Source: Epinephelus fuscoguttatus
Lineage: Eukaryota > Chordata > Actinopteri > Perciformes > Serranidae
Direction of reading: 5' to 3'
Length of the DNA stretch: 64,000 nucleotides
NCBI RefSeq assembly: GCF_011397635.1
Contig: NC_064756.1
Span: forward strand, 18,442,907-18,506,906
Part shown: positions 47,044 through 59,700 of the stretch, one piece after another
How positions within the stretch are numbered: position 1 is the stretch's first letter
Layout of the letters: every line of letters starts with the position of its first letter
Translations under genes and position numbers: made by a program
The notes under the pieces: model-generated
Seen by the model: the letters and a program-made list of their open reading frames with translations, nothing else
Databases searched by the model: none
Told to the model about the DNA's origin: nothing

Positions 47044-50000
47044 ATGGTGCAGCTATACTGTTGGGGAGACAGCTCCAGTGGACAGTTTGAGCCACAGAGA
47101 GCCCTCAGCCCGGCGTCCTGGACTGTCCACGGGACCATAACCTCCATCTGCTGCGGGGACCAGCACACTTTGTTCCTCACCAGGGATGGAGGAGTGCTGT
47201 CATGTGGACACAACGCACAGGGACAACTTGGGCGAAAGAAACGTAAAGATGGGAAGACACCAGGTAGGCAGCAGAATATTCCGACATAAGAAGAAATAAG
47301 TAAATAAAAGTGTAGTTAAGTTATTAAATTTTAATGTTATGAAGCCTGTATTTATTTATTTATTTAAATATTACTTCAAAATTGTTAAATGTAATGCAGG
47401 GTTGTCTCATTGTCTCTTTGTTTCTTCTCCACAAGAACAAACAAACAAAACAAAACTATAATTTATGAGGAACTTAAACTGTGTTTACTTATGTCTAATG
47501 ACTTTATCGCATCCATCGACAGCTATGAATCACCACGGCATATTACACAAGCTCATAAACGGAGCTAACTTTCAGTTTCGTTTACTGTCGGTCAGTGAAG
47601 GCAACGAAAGTTAAAGCGCGTTATTGTGCGTTGAATTCAAGTGCAGATGGGAGGGTTGGACATCCAGGAGAGTGGTGCATTCAGGGTTTTACACAGTAAA
47701 ATAATCCTGCATTCCTCCTGCAAAATGACACACATGATTATTATAATATAATCAAACTTTTAAAGGTAAAAGTAGTTATGAAGAGTTATTTTCTTGCATA
47801 CAGTTTTAAAATTATAATGTTGAATTATTATTATTGATGCATTAATATGTAAGTAACATTTTGTTGTAGTAGGTTGATGTTGAACTTATTTTAACTACTT
47901 TTTCATGCACTGGTGTTGGATTGTTTAATCTATAACAGTGCATGATATTAAGATGATCTTATGCTGTGATGTGAAATTGTCATGTGAAAAGTAACTAGAA
48001 ATCATAGCTGTAAAATAAAATCAGTGGAGTGGAAGTATCAGGTAGCATGAAATGAAAACATTTTATACCACTGCAGTTGAGTACTTAAAAGTGGCAGCGA
48101 AGTTTTTAAATGCTGTGCCTCTTTATTTGTATATCAGACGTCTGTCTACTTTCAAGACGTACATGGTCTTTCTTTCAATCCGTTTAGGCTGATTAGTGTA
48201 GTGTTAGATTGGAGTTATCAAGGTTAGATTGTTCCACTTCACATCCCAGTTTGTGATTCTCTGTCCTCCTACATTAGGTCATGTGGAGAGGCTGGGCGAT
48301 GTGGTGTCCATAGCCTGTGGTCAGGACCACTGTCTGGCAGTGTGTGCATCTGGGCAGGTGTTCTCCTGGGGGGCGGGAGAGGATGGACAGCGAGGCATTT
48401 CACCACACCTACTGAACAACAAACCAAGGCAAGATCTCAGTTTATAGATGCAACTCTGAAAGTCAGCAAATCTTTGTTCATTATTTAACGTATCATTGTC
48501 TCATCGACACACAGTCAGGTGCCGCTGCCACTGCAAATACCGGTGATTCAAGTTGCATGTGGGAACTCCCACTCCCTAGCACTGACTAAAGGTAAAACAG
48601 TAAACACTGTGATGACATCTGTGTGTGTGTTTATATGGAACAGTGCACGCTCTAGTTATGTGTAAAGCAGCATTGGTTTCGATTTTCATATCCCACTTTA
48701 TCTGTGCCATCCAGTTTTTCCATCCCTTGCAGGCACGATAAAGTGCTAAGTAAATCATCTTAGTAAAAGTATATTTAAGAAACAGACTTACTTTTTCTCA
48801 ATTATTTTCCACTTTACAGGAGGTGACGTCTTCTCGTGGGGTTTGAACAGTCATGGCCAGCTGGGTCTGGGGAAGGAGGTGTCGCTGCAGTACACGCCTG
48901 ACCTGGTGACCGCTCTGACTGGCGTAGCAGTGACTCAGATTTCAGCTGGAGGGAGCCACACTCTGTTCCTCACACTCCCAGGCCTGGTGTACTGCTGTGG
49001 GGCCAATAAATACGGCCAGCTGGGGGTCAACAGGGTGGATGAGAAGGGTACTAATACTTTAACACAGTCACAAACTCACTTGATGACATTTATGCCTACC
49101 AAGGACTAGAGGACCTTTAAAAGAATTGTCTGATGCCCTCTCACATCTAAAGACAGCGCTAGTTTCTAGTCACACACTTTAAGATTTTGTAAAGTTAGGG
49201 GATCTTGCAGGGTCACTATTTGCAAGACTACAACTAGATTAATTTTGAGATTAATTCCCTTCCTGTTCTTGGTGGAAAATAATACACCAAACTCCCTTTA
49301 AGAAACATTAGATATTAACGATTCATTACGTGTCTGCAAACACACATAACTCTAGAAGCACAAGACAGATGGAGTCATACGTCGACAGTATTCTTGTCAA
49401 TTTGGCACAAGTATAATCCATAAAGATAAACTGTATTCCTGTACAAGCTTTACATTTTGGATGTTTGTTCAACTCGCTACCAGCCTCCATTGGTGAGCTG
49501 TGCTATTTTAGTCAAAGGAGACGTTCCCGGCATTTCTGTGGATACCACTTGACACACAACACCCACCCAAACACAGTTGCAGACCAAGTACACCTCCTCA
49601 TGGCAACTTGACTCCCTGAAGGCTGCAACCGCCCCAGCAGGACAGTGTGCCATGCCACGCTGCAAAAAATGCTCAGGAGCGGCCTGAAGAACGTAAAAAA
49701 AAAGAGCTCAAAGCTTCAACCTGACCCGCAAATTCCACAGGTCTCAGTCTGATTGAGCAACTGTGGGACGTATTTGAGTGGGTGATGTGTGTCAGGTGGC
49801 ATCCACATGTGGTTTCCCAGCAGAACAATTTTTACCATCTTCGTTTGGATTAGGTAAAACAAGAAGCTGCGACTTGGAAATGAGTTAAAAATGTTTTTCA
49901 TCGTGCTGTAAACTGAATGTTTTTTCATCTAGATGTTCAGACAAGTTTTTGGGGATATATATTTCATCTAAATAAGCAGATCTCATATGTGTTGCCTTTT

Positions 50001-50587
50001 TAAAATGAGTATCTTCTTTTCATGATCTTCAACAGGCAGGTTCAACATCTGTCAGGTACCTGCCCTCAGAGCTCTGGGTGTCTCCTCCATCAGCTGTGGG
50101 GAGGCTCACTCTGCTGTGTTAACACAGGTACAAAATCTCCTGACTTCACTCATCATTAATTAACATGTTGTAAAGATAATTACAGTCTAAGATACTGTTT
50201 CATATGATGGTGTCATTTCTAGGATGGCAAGGTTTACACTTTTGGAGAAGGAAGCCATGGTCAGCTCGGTCACAACTCCTCTGCTAACAAAGACATACCT
50301 ACACTGGTCACCGGTTTGGACGGACCCGCCTCTCAGATTTCATGTGGCAGGTAAAAACTAGGAGGGTGCTTCGGAAATACTTTTACATCATGACGTTTCT
50401 CATTACATTCATAATTGTGTCTTGTCTCCCAGGTGTCACACTCTGGTTCTGAGCTCCTCTGGCCAGCTGTGGGCTTTTGGTAATGGGGCCAAAGGTCAAA
50501 TTGGGACCGGGCAACTAGAGGACAGCCTGTCTCCCACTCTGGTGCAGCTTCCATGGACCACTGATGGTGCAGCAGACATACCCAGTG
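47044..50587 (+). CDS. HERC gene, exons 1-7: RCC1 repeat propeller
   Basis: Seven RCC1-type turns are visible by their W/C/F-G-x-x-x-x-G-Q-x-G signatures: [66 protein letters not shown] and [11 protein letters not shown]. They are interspersed with CG-x-x-H repeats ([46 protein letters not shown]). Seven is the number for a complete propeller. The start ATG at 47044 places the first repeat immediately after MVQLY, as in other small HERCs. The intron after 48428 begins with GC. Confidence 0.92.
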
Positions 50588-53166
50588 GTATGTATGGGTA
50601 GTGTGGTGTTAACTGGATTTTACTGAGGTGTATGGGGTGGATCTGTCTCTGACCTTCCTCGCATTTCTCCTCTTAAACTTATAATTATCTCAGGAGGTGC
50701 ATGTTAGACAGTAACATGGCTGCCAAAGACTATGAGACTTGGACAGTCCCTGAGAAATGTTGTAGTTTACTGCCTCAGTTGGCAGTAAATATTCAGTTAA
50801 ATGAATATTTAAGCAGTAAATTCATTTCAGAAGAAACTGCCTGTAGTGTTGTTTTCTGTTAGTAGAAGGTGGTGTAAATTAGGAAGTTTAAATGACATTT
50901 GTAAGTTTGTTTTTATTGTCTTTTCTTTGTTTAAGCAGACTGGAAAATATCTGCAGGGTGGAATACAAATTTTGCTTACACTTCACCTACGAAGGTAATG
51001 TGTTCACATATTTTATGATTCATTTTTCTATGTCCCCTTGCATTAAAATCTGTTCAAGTGAATTTTTAAATAATGATTTTGTGACATTTGTTACGCTGTC
51101 TGGCTTTAAAGTTAAATCTAATGTTTGTCTTGTCAGGGTTTGGACCAAGGACAGATAACCGGGCGGCTTGATGAGACAAAACTACAAAAATGGCTGTCAA
51201 TGAAACATGGCAACGCAGAGGCAAAAAGGTTCTTCTCTTATAACTGTACGATTGTCGTAACTGTGTAAGTGCACATACAAATCAGTCTCATATATAGTAA
51301 CACATCCCTGTTCTTATTCAACAGAGAAATATCCTCTATGTTTCTGACAAGTTCAAGTCTTGTTGCAAGTTTCACCAAGGCTGAGTGAGTCCTTTTTCTA
51401 TTGTTTAACTGTTCAGTTGCAAACTCAGTTCTTATGTTAAGATATGAGAGTAAGCTTCAGAATTAAAAGGTGATCTGAATGTATTGTAATTTATTCATAT
51501 TGGCGCTGCTAATTTGTTTTAATGCTTTGCTTTTGGTATCAGTGGGCCTCCATTAACAGCAGGTGCCTTAACTGTGGACCTTGAGGCAGCGAGCAGAGCG
51601 TTCGACCAGATGCTGGAAATACCATGGATCAGACAATCAGTAAAGAACATTAATTAGATTATGTTCATGCATCACTGAGATAATTTGTTCATTTGCTTCA
51701 GATATACACTCACTGGACACTTTATTAGGTACACCTTGCTAGAACCAGGTTGGACCTCTTTTGCCTTCTTCGTTGCTGCAGACCTTGGTTGTAACCAGTG
51801 GTTATTTGAGTTACTGTTGCCTTTCTATGATCTTGAACCAGTCTGGCCATTCTCCTCTGACCTCTGGCATCAACAAGGCATTTTCACCCAGAGAACTGCT
51901 GCTCACTGGATATTTTCTCTTTTTGGGGCCAAACCCTAGAGATGGTTATGGGTGAAAATCCCAGTAGATCAGCAGTTTCTGAAATAGTCAGACCAGCCCG
52001 TCTGGCACCAACAACCATGCTACGTTTAAAGTCACTTAAATCACCTTTCTTCCTCATTCTGATGCTCAGTTTGAACTATTAGGTCGTCTTGACCATGTCT
52101 ACATGCCTAAATGCATTGAGCTGCTGCCACGTGATTGGCTAATTAGCTATTTAGGCTAACAAGCAGTTGAACAGGTGTACCTAATAAAGTGTCTGGTGAG
52201 TGTAAATTGACTTAATGAGATCTAGTCTCCCCTTACCCAACCACCCCTGTCATGCGTAGTGACCTACCAGGCTCTAAACCCTTTTGGAGCACTGATTTAT
52301 TCATTTACAAATAATTGCTTGCTGTGCAATGTTATCTTATCCATCTCTTTTCCATGCAGGTAAATCTTACACCACTGATTGAGCTGCTTTTTGCTTCAAG
52401 AATTGCCCTGAAATCACCAGAGATCTTCCCAATTCTGCTGACGTGTCCCCTTCTCCAAGAGGAGTCTCATGTCATGACTGATGTGTTGGCGTTGGCTATC
52501 ATCATTGCAGATCTGCATGAGAAGACTCTGAAAACACTAAGTATATAACAGCAGACACTAAATTTTATCCAAAGTTCATATTTCCCTCAACCTAATTTTA
52601 AAATGTACAGTATAAAACCATACAAGTCATCAGTGGATTAAACTGTTGTATGAAAATGTATAAACCATATATCATTAACTCTGTGTTTGTCATCTGCAGA
52701 AACCATGTGGTCGTCCCTGACACCCTCCATACTAACGAAGCACATCCTGGTGTTCAGGAAGGCCCTGTCCTTCATGCTAAGAAATGGCCTCTTGGTGACT
52801 CACAACCCTGGAGTCAAATACCTGCTGGAAGCTCTCAAGCTCCTCTACAAAGTCAGTGCTCTGTGTTTGTATTTCAGTAGTTAGTGAGTTTAGTGTCAGA
52901 CCTACTTCAGTTTTTGAATTTGTCATCAAAGATGAAAGGGAATCATTTATTGTTGGAATAGGCTCATAAAGACAGATTTTGACTCTTGATGTATGTTAAG
53001 TCTGGACCATAGCTGAAAACAAATAAGTCCATAGGTTTTAGAGAGGTTTGATTGAACTTAACATTTGTGACAGTTTACAGAACCACTCACTTATAACACT
53101 CAACAAAATAACCGGCATTGACTAAATCCCTGACAAACAGGACAGCTCCTGGTATAACAACAATGA

Positions 53167-53205
<39 letters not shown>

Positions 53206-53669
53206 CACCTGATGATGCTCCATTATTGTAATATTAGACCAAGTATTTACATAATACTGTACATTCACATTTGTAAGGTGTTTGCATTCCAACAGAAAAC
53301 CATCACTAACTAAATCCCATGCACCACAAACATAGACAGACCCCTCACATCCTCAGACACATGACACAGTGAAACATACCTTTGATATGAATTAATTAGG
53401 CTTTGACAGCTATACTTTTGTCTGTTTCATGGACAATCTAAGTCGTTGTCAAAAAGTGCTGCTTTAATAGAATTTTAAATCTAGCTTGTGTTCATCTGTC
53501 CGTCCCATTCTTGCAATATCTCATGAACACCTTGAGTTAATTCCTTGAAATTTGGCACAGATATCCAATGGGCTCGAGGATGAACTGAGAATTAGCATGT
53601 ATGCTAAAACACTCAAGCAGTGCATCTGGTTTGTCCAATGTAATTGTGATGTCCATACATAATAAAATC

Positions 53670-53706
<37 letters not shown>

Positions 53707-56700
53707 TAAATTTTGGTGATCAAAGGTCAAAGTCACTTCGATTAGAATTTGGTGGTCAGAGCCACTGTGACCTAGCACAACATGTTTTTGGCTGTATCTC
53801 AAGAATTTGTGCACACAGATGTCTAACACAATAAAATAATGAACTGGTGACATTTTATATCCAAACGGTCAAAGGTCGACTTCACTGTGACATCATAATG
53901 TTCTACAAAAACACTTATATATAGTGTATAGTAGTATATAGTGGTTTTTTTAATGTATGTATTTATTCACAGGCTAACAAAGCCGGAAAGTCCTACAAAG
54001 TCCCACTGAGCACCTTTTACGTAGAGGAAATCAGTGGTAATGTGCCCATCACAGACGTCGCTCTTTGGTGGCGTTTTTCTAAAGTGGAGGTATGAACACA
54101 TGTTACACACAGTATGCCACATTGTGTTAAATTGTTTTATAGGAATAGTCAGTCCTGAATGCTTTTAATTTTCAGTTGGACTGCTTATTACTGAACTAAG
54201 TTATTGTAAGTCATTGACTATTTTTCTTAAAGGATGATGAAAACACACCTGCCATTTTCTGCCGCTACCCATTCCTGTTCACTCTGGTTTGCAAGATGTC
54301 TGCCTTTAACATGTTTGCAGCTGTAGCAAAGGTACAGTATGTGTAAAAATAAATTGTTTCTCAATTTGAGCATTCGTATTAAAGAATATATATCTTGTAC
54401 TCTATAATATTACTCAGAATTGTTTTCTATCTGTGAGATATTTATAAAGAGATTTTTAACAAAGGGTTTTGAAATTACAGGAAGCACAACATTTCATACA
54501 TCAAATGGCTTTAATGCATCCTGAAAAAGACTCTGCCCCAGCCCCGATCTTCCAGCTAACTCTGAGACGAGCTCATCTGGTCGAGGACACCTTCAGACAG
54601 CTCGGTGCAGCCGACCACTGCGCCTTCAGAAGGGAGCTTTTGGTAAGTACGCTTAAAACCGCTGGTATGGGTAGAATATCAACAGCACCAGATCCTACAC
54701 TTCCCACAATGCAATTTGAAAGCATCTGTTCCATTGCTCTGCAAGAGAACTCTTAACTTTATGTGTAAAATTGACTGAGTGCTCCTTGAGCAATAAGTCA
54801 ACTACAGTGGACGTTTGATGTTATATTGGCAATAATTTTCCATTAAGAATATATGGACATAAATGCCTGGACACATGCCATTACCCAATAGAAACAAAAT
54901 GTTTTATTGTAATTAGAATTAGGTAAATGTAAAATTTTATCAACTAAAGATTAAGATTGGCTGTCGATGGTAGAAATAGAGGACTGTGTGAAGGTGAGCT
55001 GTCAGAATTAGTAATTAAACATATGTAGTTAACCTGTTAACTTAGGTTCGGGAGCAGAACCACGCCTCAACCACACCTCTAATCACCTGCCAAGCCTACT
55101 TATGCCAGGTCAACTCATCCTACCCCGTTTTTCTCAAGATTTCTCGAGCTCAGACAGACCACGCGTCTCGCCAAACGCTTCACAGAGAAAACTTTCATTC
55201 AAACAAAGACAAAACGTAAAGATTGTCTAACGTTACCTACCATGATCCGGTACTGCAGATCTACCCGACCGATTCAGACAGCAACCCGTTCGACAATCTG
55301 TCTGACACCGGTCCACCAGACTCGCAGCAGCAACCAGAATGCAGCCAAACACGCCGGCGTGGTCGCCTGCGTTCAATGGTCATCGTACCTCAGTCCCGGC
55401 GTCTCCATTCCAGCTCCGCCAACGAGATCTCTCCAACTCCGACTCGGACCGCGGGGGTCTGCAGATCTCAGGCCTCCGCTCCTCCTTCAGCGAGGACCAG
55501 ACACCGCGGGCACGGGCGTAGGGGCCAGCTCCAACCCTCTCCTCATCGGCAGCCGATCCCATAGCCTAGGCTTCCAGCTCCCGGCTCTACACCACGGCGC
55601 ACCCGCTGTGCGCCCTCATCCGCGAGCCGGCAGTCTCCTTGTCCTCAAACTGAGCCCAATATCAGAGACCGGACTGTCACTCGCCTCCAACGTTTCCTGC
55701 GGAGCGAGGGCATCCCATTCCACTGCAACGGCAACAAAACCACACTTTTTCAACTGGATTCAGCCTTTATCAACGCAGCAACAGACTCCATACCTCCCGC
55801 TCTTCCGGCTTCTTCACCCGTGCCACCATCGGCCAGTATCGTCAGGCGTGATGTCACAGGGCCGTTGCTGCCTCAGCCACAGCCTGCATCATCAGCCCCC
55901 TCTGGTGGGGGCCAGGTTGTATGTCCCCCTGTGCCTGCTCCCTCTGTTCCTGAATTCTCTCAGATGATTTCAGCTTGCTTTTCAGCCCTGTCTTCGCAGG
56001 CTTCACAAAATCCCCGTTAGGGATGGGTCATGATTTTCGATTTTCGAATAGTCGTTTTATTTTTGAAAAATCGATTTTTTTTAATGCGACTATTACTATT
56101 CGCCGTCTTATTCCCCCCCTTTATTTGACATGCAATTCAGCTCCTAACCACACGAGGGCAGTCTAGGATTGCTACAGCGGTGTGAGATGCTCTTCTTCAA
56201 ACAGGAGAAAGATGCAGAGACTACTACTCCGTGAGGAATGTCCGCAGTCATTCGGGCTTTCATACTTTCTCACTGGTAATTACGTAGATTTAGCCCAGCT
56301 TCTTAAGCCATCAGTCATCGACACTAATCAGCTCAGGGAAGCGCAGACAAACTTAGGCTCCGTGCAGCTCTGCCACTCACTACCCTCACAGTCTAAAGAC
56401 CTAACCCCCACAGATTTTGACTTCGCTTTTTCTCTCTACCGCAACGCCATCCGTTCTGCATTTCCCACACGGAGAGCAGAGCTGGATGATTATTTATCTG
56501 TCGTACTCGACATGGCCCTACGTTCGGAGGGACAGGGTTTTACAGTTACCACGTGCACTTCACTAACCAAGCAGCTGGCAGCATACAGCAATTTAACCAG
56601 GGAACGTACTGGGGCACCCTTGACTCTGAACTCCACTGCCGCATATTCGCAGCCCACAGGTCCCTCTCCTGCGAGCTACGTGGAGCCCCTTCTCACCCTG

Positions 56701-59700
56701 CCACAGCATGCACCGTCAATGCTCCGCTACCTCACTCACGTCCATCTTCCTCATGCAACACCACAGTCTTTAACCGCCTGTCAGACCTGCTTGTACAGTA
56801 CCTCAGCACCCCCATTCAGGTAAATGTCCTTGCCACTGCTCTACAAAACCATCCTGATAGACAGCTCGTTCATTTTCTCATAGATGGCTTCACACATGGT
56901 TTTCATCCTGGTATGGCAGTTCTCCCTGACATTTCCCACACACTGTCACAACCTCCAGTCTGCTCTTGCAGAACCTCACACTGTTGACACCCTGTTGGCT
57001 AAAGAGGTCAAAGAAGGATTCATAGGTCCGCTCAATATTCCTCCTTTTCCACCGTTCCGCATCAGCCCAATAGGCGTTGCCACTCGCAAATGTGTTCGGA
57101 CCTGTGTGTAATTGACAACAGAGTGAAAAAATTGTATTTCCCCTCGGGGATTAATAAAGTATATAAAATTAAATTAAATTAAATTAAATTAAATACTCTG
57201 GAAAAAGATGCTAATTATGGACCTGTCTTCCCCACACGACTCACATTCCAAGCATTAACAGTGTCATTCCAAGTCCAGATTTCTCCATGCAATACGCAGC
57301 CATCAACCATGCCATCTCCCTCATTTGGCTAGCAGGACGTGGAGCTTGGCTTTCTAAAGCAGACATCACCAGCGCACTCAAAGTTTTGCCCATTCATCCT
57401 GACTTCTGGTGTTTTTTCAGCGTTTGCTGGAAGGGGGCATATTATTTTCCTGTGTGCCTTACCTCTGGCTGCAAAAGCAGCCCTAACATCTTCAATTCTC
57501 TTTTAGAAGCCCTATGTCCTATCCTTACTAACAACCACAGGCTCCCTTACATTCTCCATCTTCTCAACGATTTTCTTGTCATCACTCCACCATCCTCACC
57601 TCCTTGCCACGGGCTCAATACGCTCACTAATGCTTTCTCTGAACTCGGCGTCCCCCTTTCCGAGGAGAAAACATCAGGACCTGGCACTTCCATTGAGTTC
57701 CTTGGCATCACCCTGGACTCAATTTCCTTCCAAGCATCTATGCCCTTGGAGAAAATACAGCGCATCTCTCTGCTTCTGTCAAACTACCCTCTAGCAGACA
57801 GATGCACCAAACGCCAGCTGTTAGCCCTCCTTGGCCATCTCAATTATGCCATCTGCATAATCCCTCAAGCTAAATCTTTCTTGTCCATCCTTTCGTCGAA
57901 GGCTGCTGCCATACCCTCTCTCTACGATTGGGTAATTCTGGACGATGCCTGCAAAATCGAAATGCGCACGTGGTTACATTCCCTATCTTCTTGGAAGGGC
58001 ATTTCCTTCTTCTACAACGAATTCATCACCCAGCCTGAGGACATTCAACTTTTCACAGACGCGGCTCCCTCCACCGGGTTTGGCGGCTACTATGGAGGGA
58101 GATGGTTTGCCTCTGCTTGGCCCCCAGAGTTCGAATCCCTCGACTCAGAGTCCCGCTCTCCTTCCTCTGTGCTTCACGAGCTGTATCCCATCATAATAGC
58201 TGCCATTCTTCGGGGGCACGAATGGTCTAGGAAGTCCATACTTATCCACTCCGATAACACCGCAGTTGTAGAGATCCTGAACAAGGTCAATCTCGTTCTT
58301 TAGCCATCATGCAGTTCCTGCACAGACTCACCTTATTCTCAGCTCAACACCAGTTCATCATTACAACAGCATTGCTGACTCATTGTCTCGCTTCTCGTTC
58401 CAGAAATTCAGATGCTTGGCCCCAGAATCAGATCTTCACCCAACACCTATCCTACCGTTTTCAGCCACAATATTCAACTAGCTCCACAGCCGTCAAACCT
58501 CTCTCATGCTTTACAAGAAGCCATCCTTAACAGTCTTGCCCCAAGCACACTCTCAGCCTACCTAACTGGCTGTAATTGCTTCAAGGCATTTTACTCCACC
58601 TACCAGCTACCTTTTCCCTCTCTGGACATCATGTCCATCTGCAATTTCATCACCCATGCTCATTCCATCCAAAAAATACGGTCCTCCACCATCCAGTCCT
58701 ACTTAGCAGGAATCAACTTCTTCATCAAACTCGTCACTGGCTCCCATTGTCCTACAACCTCCCATTCTCACGTTACTATGTTAATAAAAGGCCTGCGTAA
58801 ACAGGAGCCGGCTCTCCCAGCTAGGCGCTTGCCACTCACATCAGACCTTCTCAGCCTCTGCTTTCGCACCCTTCGTTCAGGCTATATATCTCCTGTGGTT
58901 GACCTAACCCTAGAATCCACGTTTCCGCTGGCTTTTTGGGATTCCCGAGGTGCTCTGAATTTGCCCCGACTTCACCCGTATATAATCCTTCTCGTCACTC
59001 CAGTCTATCTGACATAACCATCCACACTGCTGACTCGCTCATTCACGCTCCGAAGGAGCAAAACAGATCAGTCGGGAGTTTCTTTCCCTATCTACTTATT
59101 CCGCCTCGAATCCTACCTCAACCCATACGAGCCACTGACCAAATACATCAGCTCCAGGTATGCTGCTAAGGCATCACCTCAAGACCCACTCTTTCTCACC
59201 GAAATGGGAAAATGGCCAATCGATTCTGGTTCCAGACACACTTACACCAAGTCCTACGCATTTCAGGCGTATCTCCAGAACTCTATTCTAGCCACTCTTT
59301 CCGCATTGGTGCAGCATCCACAGCAGCCAGAGTAGGCATCTCACACCAAACCATTCAGGTCCTAGGCCACTGGTCATCCCAGGCATATCGCTCCTACATC
59401 CACAACAATCTTGACGATCTCCGTCGAGCTCATGTTCAAATCAGTTCAATTTAAATCTGACTCTTTTGGGGGCCAGTGATCAGCTCAGGTGGATATACAT
59501 GCCTGAGACGGAACCCCCACACTGAGTCTCCCTCTGCCCATTCTTCATTACATCCTCCCAGACCAGCCTAACAGATGACATCTTCCCTCTACCTCAACCA
59601 CATCCATTCATCTATTCTCAACATTCAATAACTCCTGTATTTCATTAAACCTTTAAACGACATATTGTTGTGGCGTGGTTCTTGCTAGATAAGTAGTAAT

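Larger units (their letters stand above)
55053..59686 (+). mobile_element. DIRS-type tyrosine-recombinase retrotransposon, decayed
   Basis: This 4.6-kb element lies in the HERC intron 54643-59756. The order is gag-like region, reverse transcriptase, RNase H, tyrosine recombinase, with inverted termini. That combination defines DIRS1-like elements rather than LTR elements or Ngaro types, which have split direct repeats. The ends are agcagaaccacgcc (55053-55066) and a right end whose reverse complement reads agcaagaaccacgcc (59672-59686). An 11-bp stretch near the left end (cctcaaccaca, 55065-55075) recurs at 59592-59602, which may be part of an internal complementary region. Several frameshifts and two nested insertions show it is dead. 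It has the same orientation as the host gene. Confidence 0.85.

Noticed and set aside
55053..59686. Interpretation of the 4.6-kb element as an endogenous retrovirus or Gypsy element
   Set aside because: It has a tyrosine recombinase ([15 protein letters not shown]...Y) instead of a DDE integrase, no protease or envelope region, and inverted rather than direct termini.
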